DNA of 64,000 nt from contig NZ_VOQF01000008.1 of assembly GCF_007994985.1 (NCBI RefSeq), positions 1-64,000 of the forward strand, written 5' to 3'. Of this stretch, positions 54,289 to 63,443 are shown in pieces; the first letter of the stretch is position 1, and the number at the start of each line of letters is the position of its first letter. Below the pieces are notes generated by a model, which made no database searches, was not told the origin of the DNA, and was given only the letters and a program-made list of their open reading frames with translations. This stretch comes from Metabacillus litoralis. Its GTDB lineage: Bacteria; Bacillota; Bacilli; Bacillales; Bacillaceae. The position numbers and the translations under genes were made by a program.

Positions 54289-55281
54289 TTAATAAATCAA
54301 ATTGATAAATTCTTCTTTATCAATATTTCCAAAATATTTTTTCACATCAATTTCACTCAAAGCTGTTTCAATAGCTGCTCGTTCATATTTTATGCCAGTT
54401 AAAGAATGTTCAACTTCTTCCACATCACCTACTCCAAAAAAGTCACCGTAGATTTTACAATTCTCGATGATTCCCTTTTGAACCTCAAAACGAACATCAA
54501 TTGACCCAACAGGAAAACGGTGAGAATGCTGATAATTAAATTTTGGTGATTTACCATAATTCCAATTCCAATTTTGATAACGATTTTGAGAAATTTCGTT
54601 TATTTTCTTCCAATCATCTTCTGTTAGTTCATATTGTGGGATCGTATCATAATCACTAAAAATTTGGTGAAGCAACAGCTCTTTAAACTGCTTTATTGAC
54701 ACTTTCTCATCCAAATATTCACTTATATTTGCAACCCTACTTCTAATAGATTTTATCCCTTTAGATTCAATTTTATCTTTTTTAACCTTCAGTGCTGATA
54801 CGACATTTTCAATTTCAGAATCAAATAATAATGTACCATGTGAAAACATTCTTCCCTTTGTTGAAAACTGAGCATTTCCAGAGATCTTTCGTCCATCATT
54901 AGCGATAATATCATTTCTACCGCTTAGCTCTGCTTTTACACCCATTTTCCCTAAAGCTTGTACCACAGGCTCTGTAAACTTTTTGAAATTGTGAAAGCTT
55001 TCACCATCATCTTTAGTAATAAAACTAAAGTTCAAATTTCCTTCATCATGGTAAACAGCACCTCCACCAGAAAGTCTTCTAACAACATGGATAGAATGAT
55101 CTTCTACATAATTGGTATTAATTTCTTCAATTGTGTTTTGATTTTTACCAATTATGATTGATGGCTCATTTATGTAAAATAATAAATAGGATTCTTTAGG
55201 ATCTAAATGTTTAACCGCGTATTCTTCTATTGCTAAATTAATTTTTGGATCTGTAATTCCTTGATTATCAATAAATAACAT
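54289..55281 (-). CDS. lplJ: Lipoate-protein ligase LplJ
   Basis: A 330-residue ligase that attaches free lipoate to E2/GcvH proteins via lipoyl-AMP. The family block RRLSGGGAVYHDEGNLNFS is present, followed by GRNDIIANDGRKISGNAQ (lipoate/ATP site with the catalytic lysine), and a C-terminal accessory domain from about 250. AAAGGAGG lies 7 bases before ATG. It is co-transcribed behind yhfI with a 13-base gap. Same length as B. subtilis LplJ (YhfJ). Confidence 0.93.
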   Translation of the reverse strand: MLFIDNQGITDPKINLAIEEYAVKHLDPKESYLLFYINEPSIIIGKNQNTIEEINTNYVEDHSIHVVRRLSGGGAVYHDEGNLNFSFITKDDGESFHNFKKFTEPVVQALGKMGVKAELSGRNDIIANDGRKISGNAQFSTKGRMFSHGTLLFDSEIENVVSALKVKKDKIESKGIKSIRSRVANISEYLDEKVSIKQFKELLLHQIFSDYDTIPQYELTEDDWKKINEISQNRYQNWNWNYGKSPKFNYQHSHRFPVGSIDVRFEVQKGIIENCKIYGDFFGVGDVEEVEHSLTGIKYERAAIETALSEIDVKKYFGNIDKEEFINLIY

Positions 55282-55294
55282 TCATTTTCCTCCT

Positions 55295-56032
55295 TTAATT
55301 GCTACTCCAAGTAAATCCAGTTGTTGCAAGAGAAATTTCACCTGTATATTCATTTTTAGCTTCTTTAATAAGATCTTGATGATCACCAAAATGAGGTAAA
55401 TGTGTTAATAAGAGATTCTTAACATTTGCTAATTTGGCTATTCTACCAACCTCTGTACTGTTCATATGACCAGCTGCTGTTCCATCCTGATTTCCATATA
55501 AGCTACATTCTGCGATAAGCAAATCAGCCGAAGATGAAAATGATATAAATTCGTCTTGATAGCTTGAATCAGCAGTATATACCAGGCTTGAGTTTCCATC
55601 AGATATTTTCATAGCAAAGCAAGGTGCAGGATGGATCGTTGGTAAAAAAAATATAGTAAAAGGACCAACTACTAGTTGTTTTGTATGATCATATTCAATT
55701 CCTTTAGTTGCTTGTTTATAAGTTAATTTTTTATAAGCTTCCTGATCTAAAGCATGTGCATAAATTGGTAATGTTTTTTCTTTATTATGGATGAGAGATG
55801 TGACATAACATGCATATTGCAATGGTCCTATATCTGCAATGTGATCATGATGATAATGAGACAATACAACAGCATCTAATTGATCAATTGAAATACTTTC
55901 TTGGAGCTTAGATAATACTGCACTGCCACAATCGATTAATAAGTTAAAACCATTTGATTCAATTAAATATCCAGAGGTTGCTTCATTTGCTTCTGGATAT
56001 CCACCCCAATAGCCAATAACCTTTAATTTCAC
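55295..56032 (-). CDS. yhfI: Metallo-beta-lactamase fold hydrolase YhfI
   Basis: A 245-residue MBL-fold protein. The metal-binding motif SHYHHDHIAD lies near residues 56-65. The later ligands lie in TIHPAPCFAM, the Asp in YTADSSY, and the final His in LLTHLPHFGDH. The N-terminal LIDCGSAVLSKL is typical of RNase Z-like MBL enzymes such as AtsA/ElaC relatives. Substrate unknown. First gene of yhfI-lplJ. Confidence 0.87.
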   Translation of the reverse strand: MKLKVIGYWGGYPEANEATSGYLIESNGFNLLIDCGSAVLSKLQESISIDQLDAVVLSHYHHDHIADIGPLQYACYVTSLIHNKEKTLPIYAHALDQEAYKKLTYKQATKGIEYDHTKQLVVGPFTIFFLPTIHPAPCFAMKISDGNSSLVYTADSSYQDEFISFSSSADLLIAECSLYGNQDGTAAGHMNSTEVGRIAKLANVKNLLLTHLPHFGDHQDLIKEAKNEYTGEISLATTGFTWSSN

Positions 56033-56187
56033 GAAACATCATCCTCCTATTTCTTCCCTATCATTATACAAGCTTGTTATCTATTCTTCACGTATTCCCC
56101 ATTATGAGTCAATAATCAAAAAAATATCTGGTTAATAGCCTTTTTTTCAACGAACTATCCTTGATATATCAATATTTAGCACAATCC

Positions 56188-56247
56188 GTAACAAGTTGTT
56201 ACAAAACAGTTGTTGACACTTCGTTAACTGTTATAATACAATGACAG
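56188..56247. promoter_or_regulatory. Promoter and palindrome between yhfI and yhfH
   Basis: GTAACAAGTTGTTAC (56188-56202) is a palindrome except for its centre base. A plus-strand promoter reads TTGTTG (56211-56216), 16 bases, then TATAAT (56233-56238). GTAACA recurs at 56246, beyond the -10. The arrangement looks like an operator at the yhfH promoter. Confidence 0.5.
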
Positions 56248-56273
56248 TAACAAATGACATGGAGGGGTTATAA

Positions 56274-56408
56274 ATGATGATTAAATTAACTGAATTTTTC
56301 AGAAACTTACCAAAAAAACAATGCAAGGAATGTGGAAATGAAATTGAGGAACAGCATGAATGTTATGGTAATACATGTAATGAGTGTCTTCATGTAAGCG
56401 ATTTATAG
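56274..56408 (+). CDS. yhfH: Small zinc-ribbon-like protein YhfH
   Basis: A 44-residue protein starting MMIKLTEFFRNLPKKQ. Paired cysteines CKECG and CNECL with EIEEQHECYGNT between them suggest a small zinc-binding knuckle. The sequence strongly recalls B. subtilis YhfH, also beside yhfI. GGAGGGG lies upstream of ATG. Function unknown. Confidence 0.85.
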   Translation: MMIKLTEFFRNLPKKQCKECGNEIEEQHECYGNTCNECLHVSDL

Positions 56409-56610
56409 TTCCAAAGTTTATGTTTTATAAAATCTCATATCAATGAAGCATCGATCTTATTTCTTCAAATAAAATACTGTTAATATAATTATTGCCCCTA
56501 GTCTCACTAAATAAGCCAATTGAATTCTCAGCGTCTTTACTGCTAGAAACAGTACAATCTAGAAGATAAGTATTCTCTTAAAATTTCTATAGGTAATGAA
56601 ATTTAAAACA

Positions 56611-56649
56611 AGAAAAGGATGCGATTGTATTTAATCGGCATCCTTTTCT
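56611..56649 (-). terminator. Terminator of the LacI-family gene
   Basis: AGAAAAGGATGC pairs with GCATCCTTTTCT, 1 base from the gene's stop. The minus-strand tail is TTTTCTTGTTTTA. Confidence 0.75.
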
Positions 56650-57669
56650 TTATGATGTCGCAACTAGATTTCTACGAAACATTGTGGAATCTCGTAAAGC
56701 TAGTTTTGAGGCAAACTCATGTTTTTCGAAAGAACGAAATTGTTTTTTATGTATTTTTTCATAAATTACATCCATAGCTTTCGATGCCATTTCTTCAACT
56801 GGCAATATAACTGTTGTAACCATAGGCTCGATAATTTCGGTTAATTCCATATTGTCATAACCTACAATTGCTAAATCATCTGGTAAACTCCATCCAGCCT
56901 TCTTCGCCTCAGAAATGATTCCAGCTGCAACAGCATCACTTCCAGTGAAAATAGCAGTTGGACATATGTTCAAATTCTCCATTTCTCTAAATATGTGTTT
57001 TCCATCATTAACTGTGGAAACCCTTTCAAAATGAAGTTTACTTTGAAAATGAATACCTGCCTCAGCTAGAGCTTTTATAAAGCCTTCTTTTCTAGCAGTC
57101 ATTCCCTCACTTATATAACCATTTGAACAATAAGCTATATGTTTATGTCCTCTTTCAAGTAGATGCTTTGCTATCATATATCCACTTTTTGTTTGATTAA
57201 TAAACACCATCGGAATCTCAGCTTGCTCTACAACCTCATTACAAAGAACAATTGGACCATAATTCAAATAAGAATCAATGATTGACCAATCGTTTTCAAT
57301 TGATGTCATGATAACCCCATCAACCTGTTTCGTTTTGAGAAGGTTTAAATAACTTCTCTCTTTTTGTTTTGAGAATTGTGTTTGACAAATAATTAATTGG
57401 TAACCCTTTGCAGAAGCTGCCATTTCTAATATTTCTATGAGCTGACTAAAAAAAGGTGTTGATATTTTTGGAATCAATACAGCAATAATCTGAGACTTTT
57501 GATTTCTTAAGCTTCTTGCAGCCGAATTCGGAACATACCCCAAATGTTCCATTGCCTGCTGAACAAGCTTTTTCTTTTCATCAGAAACATATGGATGGTC
57601 ATTTAATACTCTTGATACTGTTGTTCTCGATAAACCGGCTAACCTTGCGACATCTTCAATGGTAGACAA
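56650..57669 (-). CDS. LacI family transcriptional regulator
   Basis: A 339-residue regulator starting at TTG 57669 (MSTIEDVARLAGLSRTTVSR). GGAGG lies 8 bases upstream, and this is the normal LacI N-terminus; an ATG 21 codons upstream has none. HTH about 3-22, hinge RSLRNQKS, periplasmic-binding core about 60-335 with GSDAVAAGI and VGYDNMELTEI. Target unknown: no sugar genes adjoin it. A cre-like palindrome lies at 57718-57731, which may be its own operator. Confidence 0.87.
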   Translation of the reverse strand: MSTIEDVARLAGLSRTTVSRVLNDHPYVSDEKKKLVQQAMEHLGYVPNSAARSLRNQKSQIIAVLIPKISTPFFSQLIEILEMAASAKGYQLIICQTQFSKQKERSYLNLLKTKQVDGVIMTSIENDWSIIDSYLNYGPIVLCNEVVEQAEIPMVFINQTKSGYMIAKHLLERGHKHIAYCSNGYISEGMTARKEGFIKALAEAGIHFQSKLHFERVSTVNDGKHIFREMENLNICPTAIFTGSDAVAAGIISEAKKAGWSLPDDLAIVGYDNMELTEIIEPMVTTVILPVEEMASKAMDVIYEKIHKKQFRSFEKHEFASKLALRDSTMFRRNLVATS

Positions 57670-57717
57670 AATTTCTCCCTCCCCATAGGCTCTATGTTGC
57701 CCACCTTGCTTGACACT

Positions 57718-57731
57718 TGGAAACGTTTTCA
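57718..57731. promoter_or_regulatory. cre/LacI-type operator upstream of the LacI-family gene
   Basis: On the minus strand it reads TGAAAACGTTTCCA, a full match to TGWAARCGYTWNCW, about 50 bases before the TTG start. It could bind CcpA or the gene's own product. Confidence 0.6.
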
Positions 57732-57880
57732 TACTTCATTATATGAAAATATCATTTTAATTTCAATGGTTTTTTACATCAAATGTTAATTTATTGTAAA
57801 GCTTATTTTAGAAATAACTATTCTCACTGCAATATTACATACAAAAGAAACACCTCTTGATAAAAAAACAAATAAAAAAG

Positions 57881-58043
57881 GCTCTTTTCTGAAAGATTGT
57901 TACTAATAGACGTCATTATCTCTTGCAACCAGTGTGTTATCGATTAAAAGGTGAGATTTGTAGAAGAAAAGATGCCTCTAGACTTTATACAGAGTTGTTT
58001 CCACCATGATTCTAAAAACCAACAAAGTTTACGAAAACAGCCA
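57881..58043. repeat. Inverted-repeat element, family 2 (copy 2)
   Basis: A 163-bp element that starts GGCTCTTTTCTGAAAGATTG and ends CAAAGTTTACGAAAACAGCC. The two ends are inverted copies (GGCTnTTTTCnnAAAnnTTGTT). The whole matches the reverse complement of 21146-21315. Non-coding. Confidence 0.87.
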
Positions 58044-58044
58044 T

Positions 58045-58098
58045 AAAAAAAGATGAACATATTGTCACTTTAATGACAGCATGCTCATCTTTTTTTAA
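58045..58098 (-). terminator. Terminator of guaC
   Basis: AAAAAAAGATGA and TCATCTTTTTTT form the outer stem, with an inner TGTCA/TGACA helix. It lies 27 bases after the guaC stop. Confidence 0.75.
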
Positions 58099-58124
58099 TT
58101 TGATCAATTAGCACAAAAGGCTGT

Positions 58125-59108
58125 TTAATAAACTTTATCACCATTAAAAATTGAGTTTTTAACAACAACATAATCAACATGACGAATGGCATCTAAATGT
58201 GTTCCACCTGCATATGAAATTGAAGATTGTAAGTCCTGTTCCATTTCAGTTAATGTGTCCTGCAAGGAGCCCTTATGCTCAACAAACATTTTTTTACCTT
58301 CTACATTTTTCTTTTCACCTTTTTGGAACTCTGAAGCAGAGCCGAAATATTCTTTATATAGCTTGCCATCTTTTTCAGTTGTTTGACCTGGAGATTCCTC
58401 ATGTCCAGCAAATAAAGAACCAATCATGACCATTGAGGCACCAAAACGAATAGATTTAGCAATATCGCCATGTGTACGAATTCCACCATCTGCAATAATA
58501 GGTTTGCTTGCTGCTTTTGCACACCAGCGAAGTGCTGCAAGCTGCCAGCCACCAGTTCCAAAACCAGTTTTTATTTTTGTAATGCAAACCTTTCCTGGTC
58601 CAATTCCAACCTTTGTTGCATCAGCACCAGCATGTTCCAGTTCTCTTACCGCTTCAGGCGTTCCTACATTTCCTGCTATTACAAAACTCTGCGGTAAGTG
58701 CTTTTTGATATGTTGAATCATTTCGATAACTGCTTTGGAATGTCCATGTGCAATATCTATTGTAATAAATTCAGGTGTAAGTTGTTTCTCTGATAATTGC
58801 TCGACAAATCTATATTCTTCTTCTTTAACACCAACACTTATTGAAGCGATTAAACCTCGAGCATTCATATCTTTAATAAATTCTTCTCTTTTTTCAGGTT
58901 CAAAACGATGCATTACATAGAAATAACCATTTTCCGCTAAGTAAATGGCGATCTTCTCATCTATTATAGTCTGCATATTAGCAGGCACTACTGGTAGTTT
59001 AAATTGATGTCCACCAAGAGTAATACTTGTATCACATTCTGATCGACTGTTCACAACACATTTTGCCGGAATTAATTGAATATCTTCATAATCAAATACA
59101 TTTTCCAT
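58125..59108 (-). CDS. guaC: GMP reductase
   Basis: A 327-residue TIM-barrel enzyme reducing GMP to IMP with NADPH. It starts [16 protein letters not shown] at 59108, with AGGAG 8 bases before; a GTG three codons earlier is less likely. The catalytic Cys is in [11 protein letters not shown]. No CBS domains are present, which separates it from IMP dehydrogenase. The size matches B. subtilis GuaC. A CGAAC motif upstream may be a PurR half-site (see rejected items). Confidence 0.92.
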   Translation of the reverse strand: MENVFDYEDIQLIPAKCVVNSRSECDTSITLGGHQFKLPVVPANMQTIIDEKIAIYLAENGYFYVMHRFEPEKREEFIKDMNARGLIASISVGVKEEEYRFVEQLSEKQLTPEFITIDIAHGHSKAVIEMIQHIKKHLPQSFVIAGNVGTPEAVRELEHAGADATKVGIGPGKVCITKIKTGFGTGGWQLAALRWCAKAASKPIIADGGIRTHGDIAKSIRFGASMVMIGSLFAGHEESPGQTTEKDGKLYKEYFGSASEFQKGEKKNVEGKKMFVEHKGSLQDTLTEMEQDLQSSISYAGGTHLDAIRHVDYVVVKNSIFNGDKVY

Positions 59109-59117
59109 ATCTAGCAC

Positions 59118-59330
59118 TCCTAAAAACGAATATTTAAAAGGTTATTATTATATATTGTTCGTACATTAGGTAATTTACATTAATTTTTCCCTTATGTCAA
59201 AGGTTTTACATATTTTTTGGTTAAAGCTTATGAGATTCTTATTTAATCATCATTACACTTAAACAATCTGATCTTGATATTATTTCTTTTATAGTTATAA
59301 ATCATTCTTTTTCTATAAAACTAAAAAAGA
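59118..59330. other. Upstream region of guaC, little recognisable
   Basis: AT-rich. On the minus strand ACGAACAATATATAATAA combines a CGAAC motif with a TATAAT-like hexamer about 35 bases before guaC. No other element is convincing. Confidence 0.35.
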
Positions 59331-59386
59331 TGAGGTTGGGACATAATTAAAGAAAATATCCATAAAGACGAATAAATCTAATATAT
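59331..59386. repeat. Left-end fragment of the composite element (copy H)
   Basis: GAGGTTGGGACATAATTAAA, then AAGACGAATAAATCTAA, matches the first ~55 bases of copy C. The core and right end are missing. Confidence 0.75.
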
Positions 59387-59435
59387 TCAATAAATAAAAC
59401 TGTTTTCATTTTCAGTGCCCTCGCAACTGGCAACT

Positions 59436-59462
59436 TGGTGCAACTGGGGGTCAGACCCCAAG
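59436..59462. repeat. Compact palindrome CAACTGGGGGTC/GACCCCAAGTTG
   Basis: 12-bp arms with one mismatch and a single central base. A related GGGACAGACCCCC lies near 59772. No gene is linked to it. Confidence 0.6.
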
Positions 59463-59622
59463 TTGTTCTTCTTTCTAACAAAATAATACAAATCTCCGTT
59501 GTTTTTATGAAAAATGTAGAAATGGAGGTGAAAATTTTGATTCATACACTAAGAGACTACTAAAATAGCTAACTTTTATTTAAATTTGTACACGATGTTA
59601 GTGAATTTTTCTCCATTGTTTA

Positions 59623-59722
59623 ATTTATCGTCGATTTTTTAAATTTATCATCGATTCCGGCTATTTATCTTCGATTTTTAAGATTTATCTTCGATTATGC
59701 GGATTTATCTTCCATTCTTCAA
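59623..59722. repeat. Five-unit tandem repeat with exact 20-bp period
   Basis: Units start at 59623, 59643, 59663, 59683 and 59703. Each has the core ATTTATCnTCGATT (last unit TCCATT) followed by six variable bases (TTTTAA, CCGGCT, TTTAAG, ATGCGG, CTTCAA). Non-coding, about 100 bases downstream of the Amt-chemoreceptor gene's end. Confidence 0.9.
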
Positions 59723-59797
59723 AATTCGACAAATCAGCACTGCACTATACAATAGTCCTTTAGCACGCTGAGGGACAGACCCCCACAGCATAAAACT

Positions 59798-59834
59798 AAA
59801 AAAGATACTTTCGATTTTGAAAGTATCTTTTTTA
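59798..59834 (-). terminator. Terminator of the Amt-chemoreceptor gene
   Basis: AAAAAAGATACTTTC pairs perfectly with GAAAGTATCTTTTTT around GATTTT. Confidence 0.88.
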
Positions 59835-59847
59835 AGTCTATATAATT

Positions 59848-62145
59848 TTACGATGACATCGATTCAGCTGTTCTAAATTTGATAACAGATTGATTTAATT
59901 TTTCATTTTGCTTCTTCATCGTATTTATTTTTTCTACCATTTCAAACGTTGATTCAAGATTTATTTTCATATTTTGATACACTTGATTCATTCTACCTGA
60001 CATCTCTTTAAAGCTATCTTGTTGTTCATATCTTTTTTCTTGAATTGTCGCTGTATCTTTATTTACTCTTTCTAATGTAACTAGGAATTCCTTCATAAAT
60101 GTAGTAACAGTATATACTTTTTCATCAATTAACTTAAATCTCTTTGGCATTTTAATTAATTCATTACTTAATAGCTCAATTTTACCTGATAACTCAATAA
60201 CCTCTGCAAACCCCTGTGTTGTTTCTTCTGTTGTTGATGTAATCATTTCACGAATGTCTTCTGTTGCAAGTTTAGATTTTAGTGCTAGTTTTTTAATTTC
60301 ATTAGCTACAATTGTAAATCCTCTTCCAGATTCACCCGCTCTTGCTGCTTCAATACTTGCATTCAGTGATAATAAATTAATTTGTTCCGATACCTCTGAA
60401 ATAATATCAACCATTTGTTTACTCTCATTTGCATCACTTGTGATTTTTTCGATGTTTTTATTGAAGTTATTCATTTTGAAATTTACTTCTTGATTTATAT
60501 CACCCACTTCATGGACAAATGTGGAAATATTGGTCATTTCCTCCTGAATCCAACTTAGTTGCTTCCCTATTTGTTCAATTGAAGAAAATGCTTGTTGAAT
60601 TTCAGCTATTACTTGATTTTCAACTTCAATCTCTTTTTCTAGCCATTTTTCAGATTCCTCTACAAACGAATAAGTTTCTTCTATTTCTATCATTTGCAGA
60701 CTTGCATTCTCCTTTGATTTCTCACTTAGTGATAACACAGAAGATGTTGTATTAAGAACTGAGGATGTTTGGGTTTTCACCTTATGAACAAGCTCATTTA
60801 ATGTACCTAAGACTGTATTGAAGGCTTCATTTAACTCTGCCATATCTTCTCCAGGTTCATACTTAATTTTCTTAGTCAAATCACCTTTTGCAGCAGCAAT
60901 TTCATTCATGGCAACAATAGTATCTAAAACTGAAATAGATGCACCATGTTCACTAACGTTTAAACCAATTTCCTCATCTTCTTTCCCCACTCTTATGTTC
61001 ATTAAAAATTTCATTACTCCATAGATCAGAAGTCCCATCCCAAAAGCCCATACAAATGCTGTTCCTATCCCAAGAAGCTGTACACCAATCTGTTCCAGTC
61101 TTGTAGCTCGAACAAGATTTTCCAAAGGAGCAAATAACGCCAATGAGAGTGTACCCCATGCTCCACAAACACCATGTACAGCAATTGATCCAATTGCATC
61201 ATCAATCTTAAACACTGAATCTATCGTTCTTATAGAAAAGACAACAATGATTCCACCCATCGCTCCAATTATTAAAGCAAACTCCGGCGTGAGAATATTT
61301 GCTCCAGCTGTTACCGATACTAAGCCTGCTAAAATACCATTAAGTATATCCTCAACCTGAGGTCTTTTATCTAACATCCAACTAATCATTAATGCTGCTA
61401 ATCCACCACTTACAGCACCAAAATGTGTATTTAATGAAATGAGTGCAATATTTATATCTGCCACACCTGTTGAGCCTGCATTAAATCCGAACCAGCCAAG
61501 CCATAAAATAAATACTCCTGTTACAGCCAAAACAGCGTTAGACATTGCAAATTTTCGACTTTTACCATCAGATGTGTATTTACCAATTCTCGGACCAACA
61601 ATAATTGCTGCTGCTAAAGCGACCCACCCACCAATTGAATGTACAACTGTAGAGCCAGCAAAATCGATGAAACCTAAATTCTCTAACCAGCCTTTACTTT
61701 CTCCGTTCCATAAACTGCCCCAAGCCCAATGACCAAATACAGGGTATATTAGACCACTTATCATAATTGTACCTACTATGTATGCACTAAACTTTACTCG
61801 CTCAGCTATGGCCCCCGAAACAATTGTTGCAGCAGTTCCAGCAAAAACAATTTGAAATAAAAGAAAGGCCCAATTGTATGGATCATCCTCTAAACCACGT
61901 AACAAAAACCCTTCTGTTCCAAACCAACCTGATAACGAATCACCAAACATAAGGGCAAAGCCTACTAAAGCAAATACAACTGTGGTGATTAATAAATCAA
62001 TCACATTCTTTAAAGCCACATTAATTGAGTTTTTAGCCCGGACAAGTCCTGCTTCAAGTAAAGTAAATCCTGCCTGCATAAAAAACACTAAAAAAGTAGC
62101 AATAACAATCCATAAAACATTTACATTAAGTATGATAGTCTCCAT
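59848..62145 (-). CDS. Ammonium transporter fused to a HAMP-like linker and chemoreceptor signalling domain
   Basis: A 765-residue fusion. Residues 1-400 are a complete Amt protein of about eleven membrane segments. The pore-lining twin histidines are conserved: His169 in [10 protein letters not shown] and His324 in [13 protein letters not shown]. The [12 protein letters not shown] gate region is at 97-108, Asp161 is present, and the usual Amt tail GLNVSEHG is at 394-401. Residues 403-455 look like a HAMP-type linker ([17 protein letters not shown]). Residues 460-760 are a cytoplasmic helical hairpin with the chemoreceptor tip [20 protein letters not shown] at 590-609. ATG has GGAGGG 5 bases upstream. 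The gene is monocistronic with its own terminator and has no glnK neighbour. Likely an ammonium sensor feeding CheA/CheW; transport may be retained. Confidence 0.9.
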   Translation of the reverse strand: METIILNVNVLWIVIATFLVFFMQAGFTLLEAGLVRAKNSINVALKNVIDLLITTVVFALVGFALMFGDSLSGWFGTEGFLLRGLEDDPYNWAFLLFQIVFAGTAATIVSGAIAERVKFSAYIVGTIMISGLIYPVFGHWAWGSLWNGESKGWLENLGFIDFAGSTVVHSIGGWVALAAAIIVGPRIGKYTSDGKSRKFAMSNAVLAVTGVFILWLGWFGFNAGSTGVADINIALISLNTHFGAVSGGLAALMISWMLDKRPQVEDILNGILAGLVSVTAGANILTPEFALIIGAMGGIIVVFSIRTIDSVFKIDDAIGSIAVHGVCGAWGTLSLALFAPLENLVRATRLEQIGVQLLGIGTAFVWAFGMGLLIYGVMKFLMNIRVGKEDEEIGLNVSEHGASISVLDTIVAMNEIAAAKGDLTKKIKYEPGEDMAELNEAFNTVLGTLNELVHKVKTQTSSVLNTTSSVLSLSEKSKENASLQMIEIEETYSFVEESEKWLEKEIEVENQVIAEIQQAFSSIEQIGKQLSWIQEEMTNISTFVHEVGDINQEVNFKMNNFNKNIEKITSDANESKQMVDIISEVSEQINLLSLNASIEAARAGESGRGFTIVANEIKKLALKSKLATEDIREMITSTTEETTQGFAEVIELSGKIELLSNELIKMPKRFKLIDEKVYTVTTFMKEFLVTLERVNKDTATIQEKRYEQQDSFKEMSGRMNQVYQNMKINLESTFEMVEKINTMKKQNEKLNQSVIKFRTAESMSS

Positions 62146-62300
62146 TTTTCCCTCCTGATGATAAGTAATATTACCTATAATGTTATATAATATACCATCT
62201 AGTGTGAATAAGGGGAATTTTCTGACAAAAAATTATTTTTTTTTACATTTTTTTATGAAAACCCTACTTAATTAATTAATAATGAACAATTTATTAAATC

Positions 62301-62340
62301 AAAAAAAGCTGTTCCTTATGTCAACTCAAGGAACAGCTAA
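62301..62340 (-). terminator. Terminator of the DeoR-family gene
   Basis: AAGCTGTTCCTT pairs with AAGGAACAGCTT-type sequence around ATGTCAACTC. The minus-strand tail is TTTTTTTGATTT. Confidence 0.75.
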
Positions 62341-62349
62341 GCGAAAGAT

Positions 62350-63099
62350 TTAATTTACAAGAATAATCTCAGTTTTTTCTTCATATTTGTTTAATTGAGT
62401 CGCAGGTTCACTATTTGTGATTATTTTCACCTCATCTAATTTCGCAAATTTAGAAAATGACACTTCCCCAAATTTGCTACTATCAGCAAGAATAAAGGCT
62501 TCTCGTGATAATGATATAGCCCTTTCTTTTATTTGAGCTTCTTCAGGATCTGGAGTTGTTAAACCAAGATCATGATGAACTGCGTTTGTTCCCATAAAAC
62601 ACTTATCAAAACGGTAATTCTTAATACTTGTGTATGCATCACGTCCGATTGTTGCTTTCGTTACTTTTTTCACATAACCACCGATAATATAAGTCACAAT
62701 ATCTTTTTCGAGTAACGCTTCTAGATGGTCAACACCGTTCGTTACAACAACAATATCTTTTTGATTCAAATAGGTAATCAATTTATAAGTAGTTGTTCCT
62801 GCATCCAAATAAATACAATCTCCATCTTGAATTAAATTTGCCGCATATTTAGCAATCATTCCTTTCTCATCAAAGTTTTTAGTAGTTCTTTCATTAACGC
62901 TTGGTTCTTCTCGTTTACTTTGAATTAAAGAAGCTCCTCCATGAACTCTTTTTAAATAATTTTGTTTCTCTAATTGATCAAGATCACGTCTTAACGTTGA
63001 TTCAGATGTATTCGTTAAATCCACTAGTTCCTGGAGCTTGACGTTTTTTTTCTCTTTTAATAGGTTTAATATAATTTGATGCCTTTCAGTTATAAGCAT
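62350..63099 (-). CDS. DeoR family transcriptional regulator
   Basis: A 249-residue regulator. The N-terminal winged HTH (LQELVDLTNTSESTLRRDL, about 20-38) is followed by HGGAS, the usual linker. The C-terminal DeoR sensor domain has DAGTTTYKL, VVTNG and GTNAV, a sugar-phosphate pocket pattern. GGAGGTT lies before ATG. No sugar operon adjoins it in the window, so the target is unknown. Confidence 0.88.
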   Translation of the reverse strand: MLITERHQIILNLLKEKKNVKLQELVDLTNTSESTLRRDLDQLEKQNYLKRVHGGASLIQSKREEPSVNERTTKNFDEKGMIAKYAANLIQDGDCIYLDAGTTTYKLITYLNQKDIVVVTNGVDHLEALLEKDIVTYIIGGYVKKVTKATIGRDAYTSIKNYRFDKCFMGTNAVHHDLGLTTPDPEEAQIKERAISLSREAFILADSSKFGEVSFSKFAKLDEVKIITNSEPATQLNKYEEKTEIILVN

Positions 63100-63212
63100 A
63101 ATCTAACCTCCAAAACACAATGTATGACTTATGTAGTTCTAATCTTCATTCTAATAGTATATGTGAGAAAATACACAGTAAGTTTTGTAATTAATGGCTC
63201 TTTCTTGGGTTT

Positions 63213-63385
63213 AGGTCTTTATCTCCTTTATGACGACCTTTACCTCAGCTTTCCCACTGCCTTTTGATCTTCATTCATTCCCTTGATAACGACCTTTACC
63301 TGTTTTTCCTCTATCTTTGGTCCTCATCACCTTTACGTCGACCTCTATCTCAAATTTCCATCCGGCTTAAATCTTCATTTAATCA
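63213..63385. repeat. Degenerate tandem repeat array, ~53-bp unit
   Basis: Units start near 63213, 63266, 63319 and 63369. The shared pattern is GGTCYTCAT, a short spacer, TTnATGACGACCTTTACCTC and TTTCC. It is related to the 52-bp array at 31.9 kb. Most of the 344-base gap between the DeoR and amidase genes is made of it. Confidence 0.75.
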
Positions 63386-63443
63386 TCCATACGAAAAACA
63401 GATCACCCTAATTAAAAGATGACCAGCTTTTAAAATCTTTATC

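Noticed and set aside
59118-59165. PurBox pair for PurR control of guaC
   Set aside because: One CGAAC motif and a weaker CGAAT are present in opposite orientations, but the spacing (25 bases between cores) does not clearly fit paired PurBoxes.
59537-59563. TTG-started 8-codon frame behind a strong GGAGGTG site
   Set aside because: Too short to be called a gene; could be a decayed gene start, but no downstream frame continues it.
59623-59722. CRISPR array
   Set aside because: The period is only 20 bases with six-base variable parts, far shorter than any CRISPR repeat-spacer unit, and no cas gene is present.
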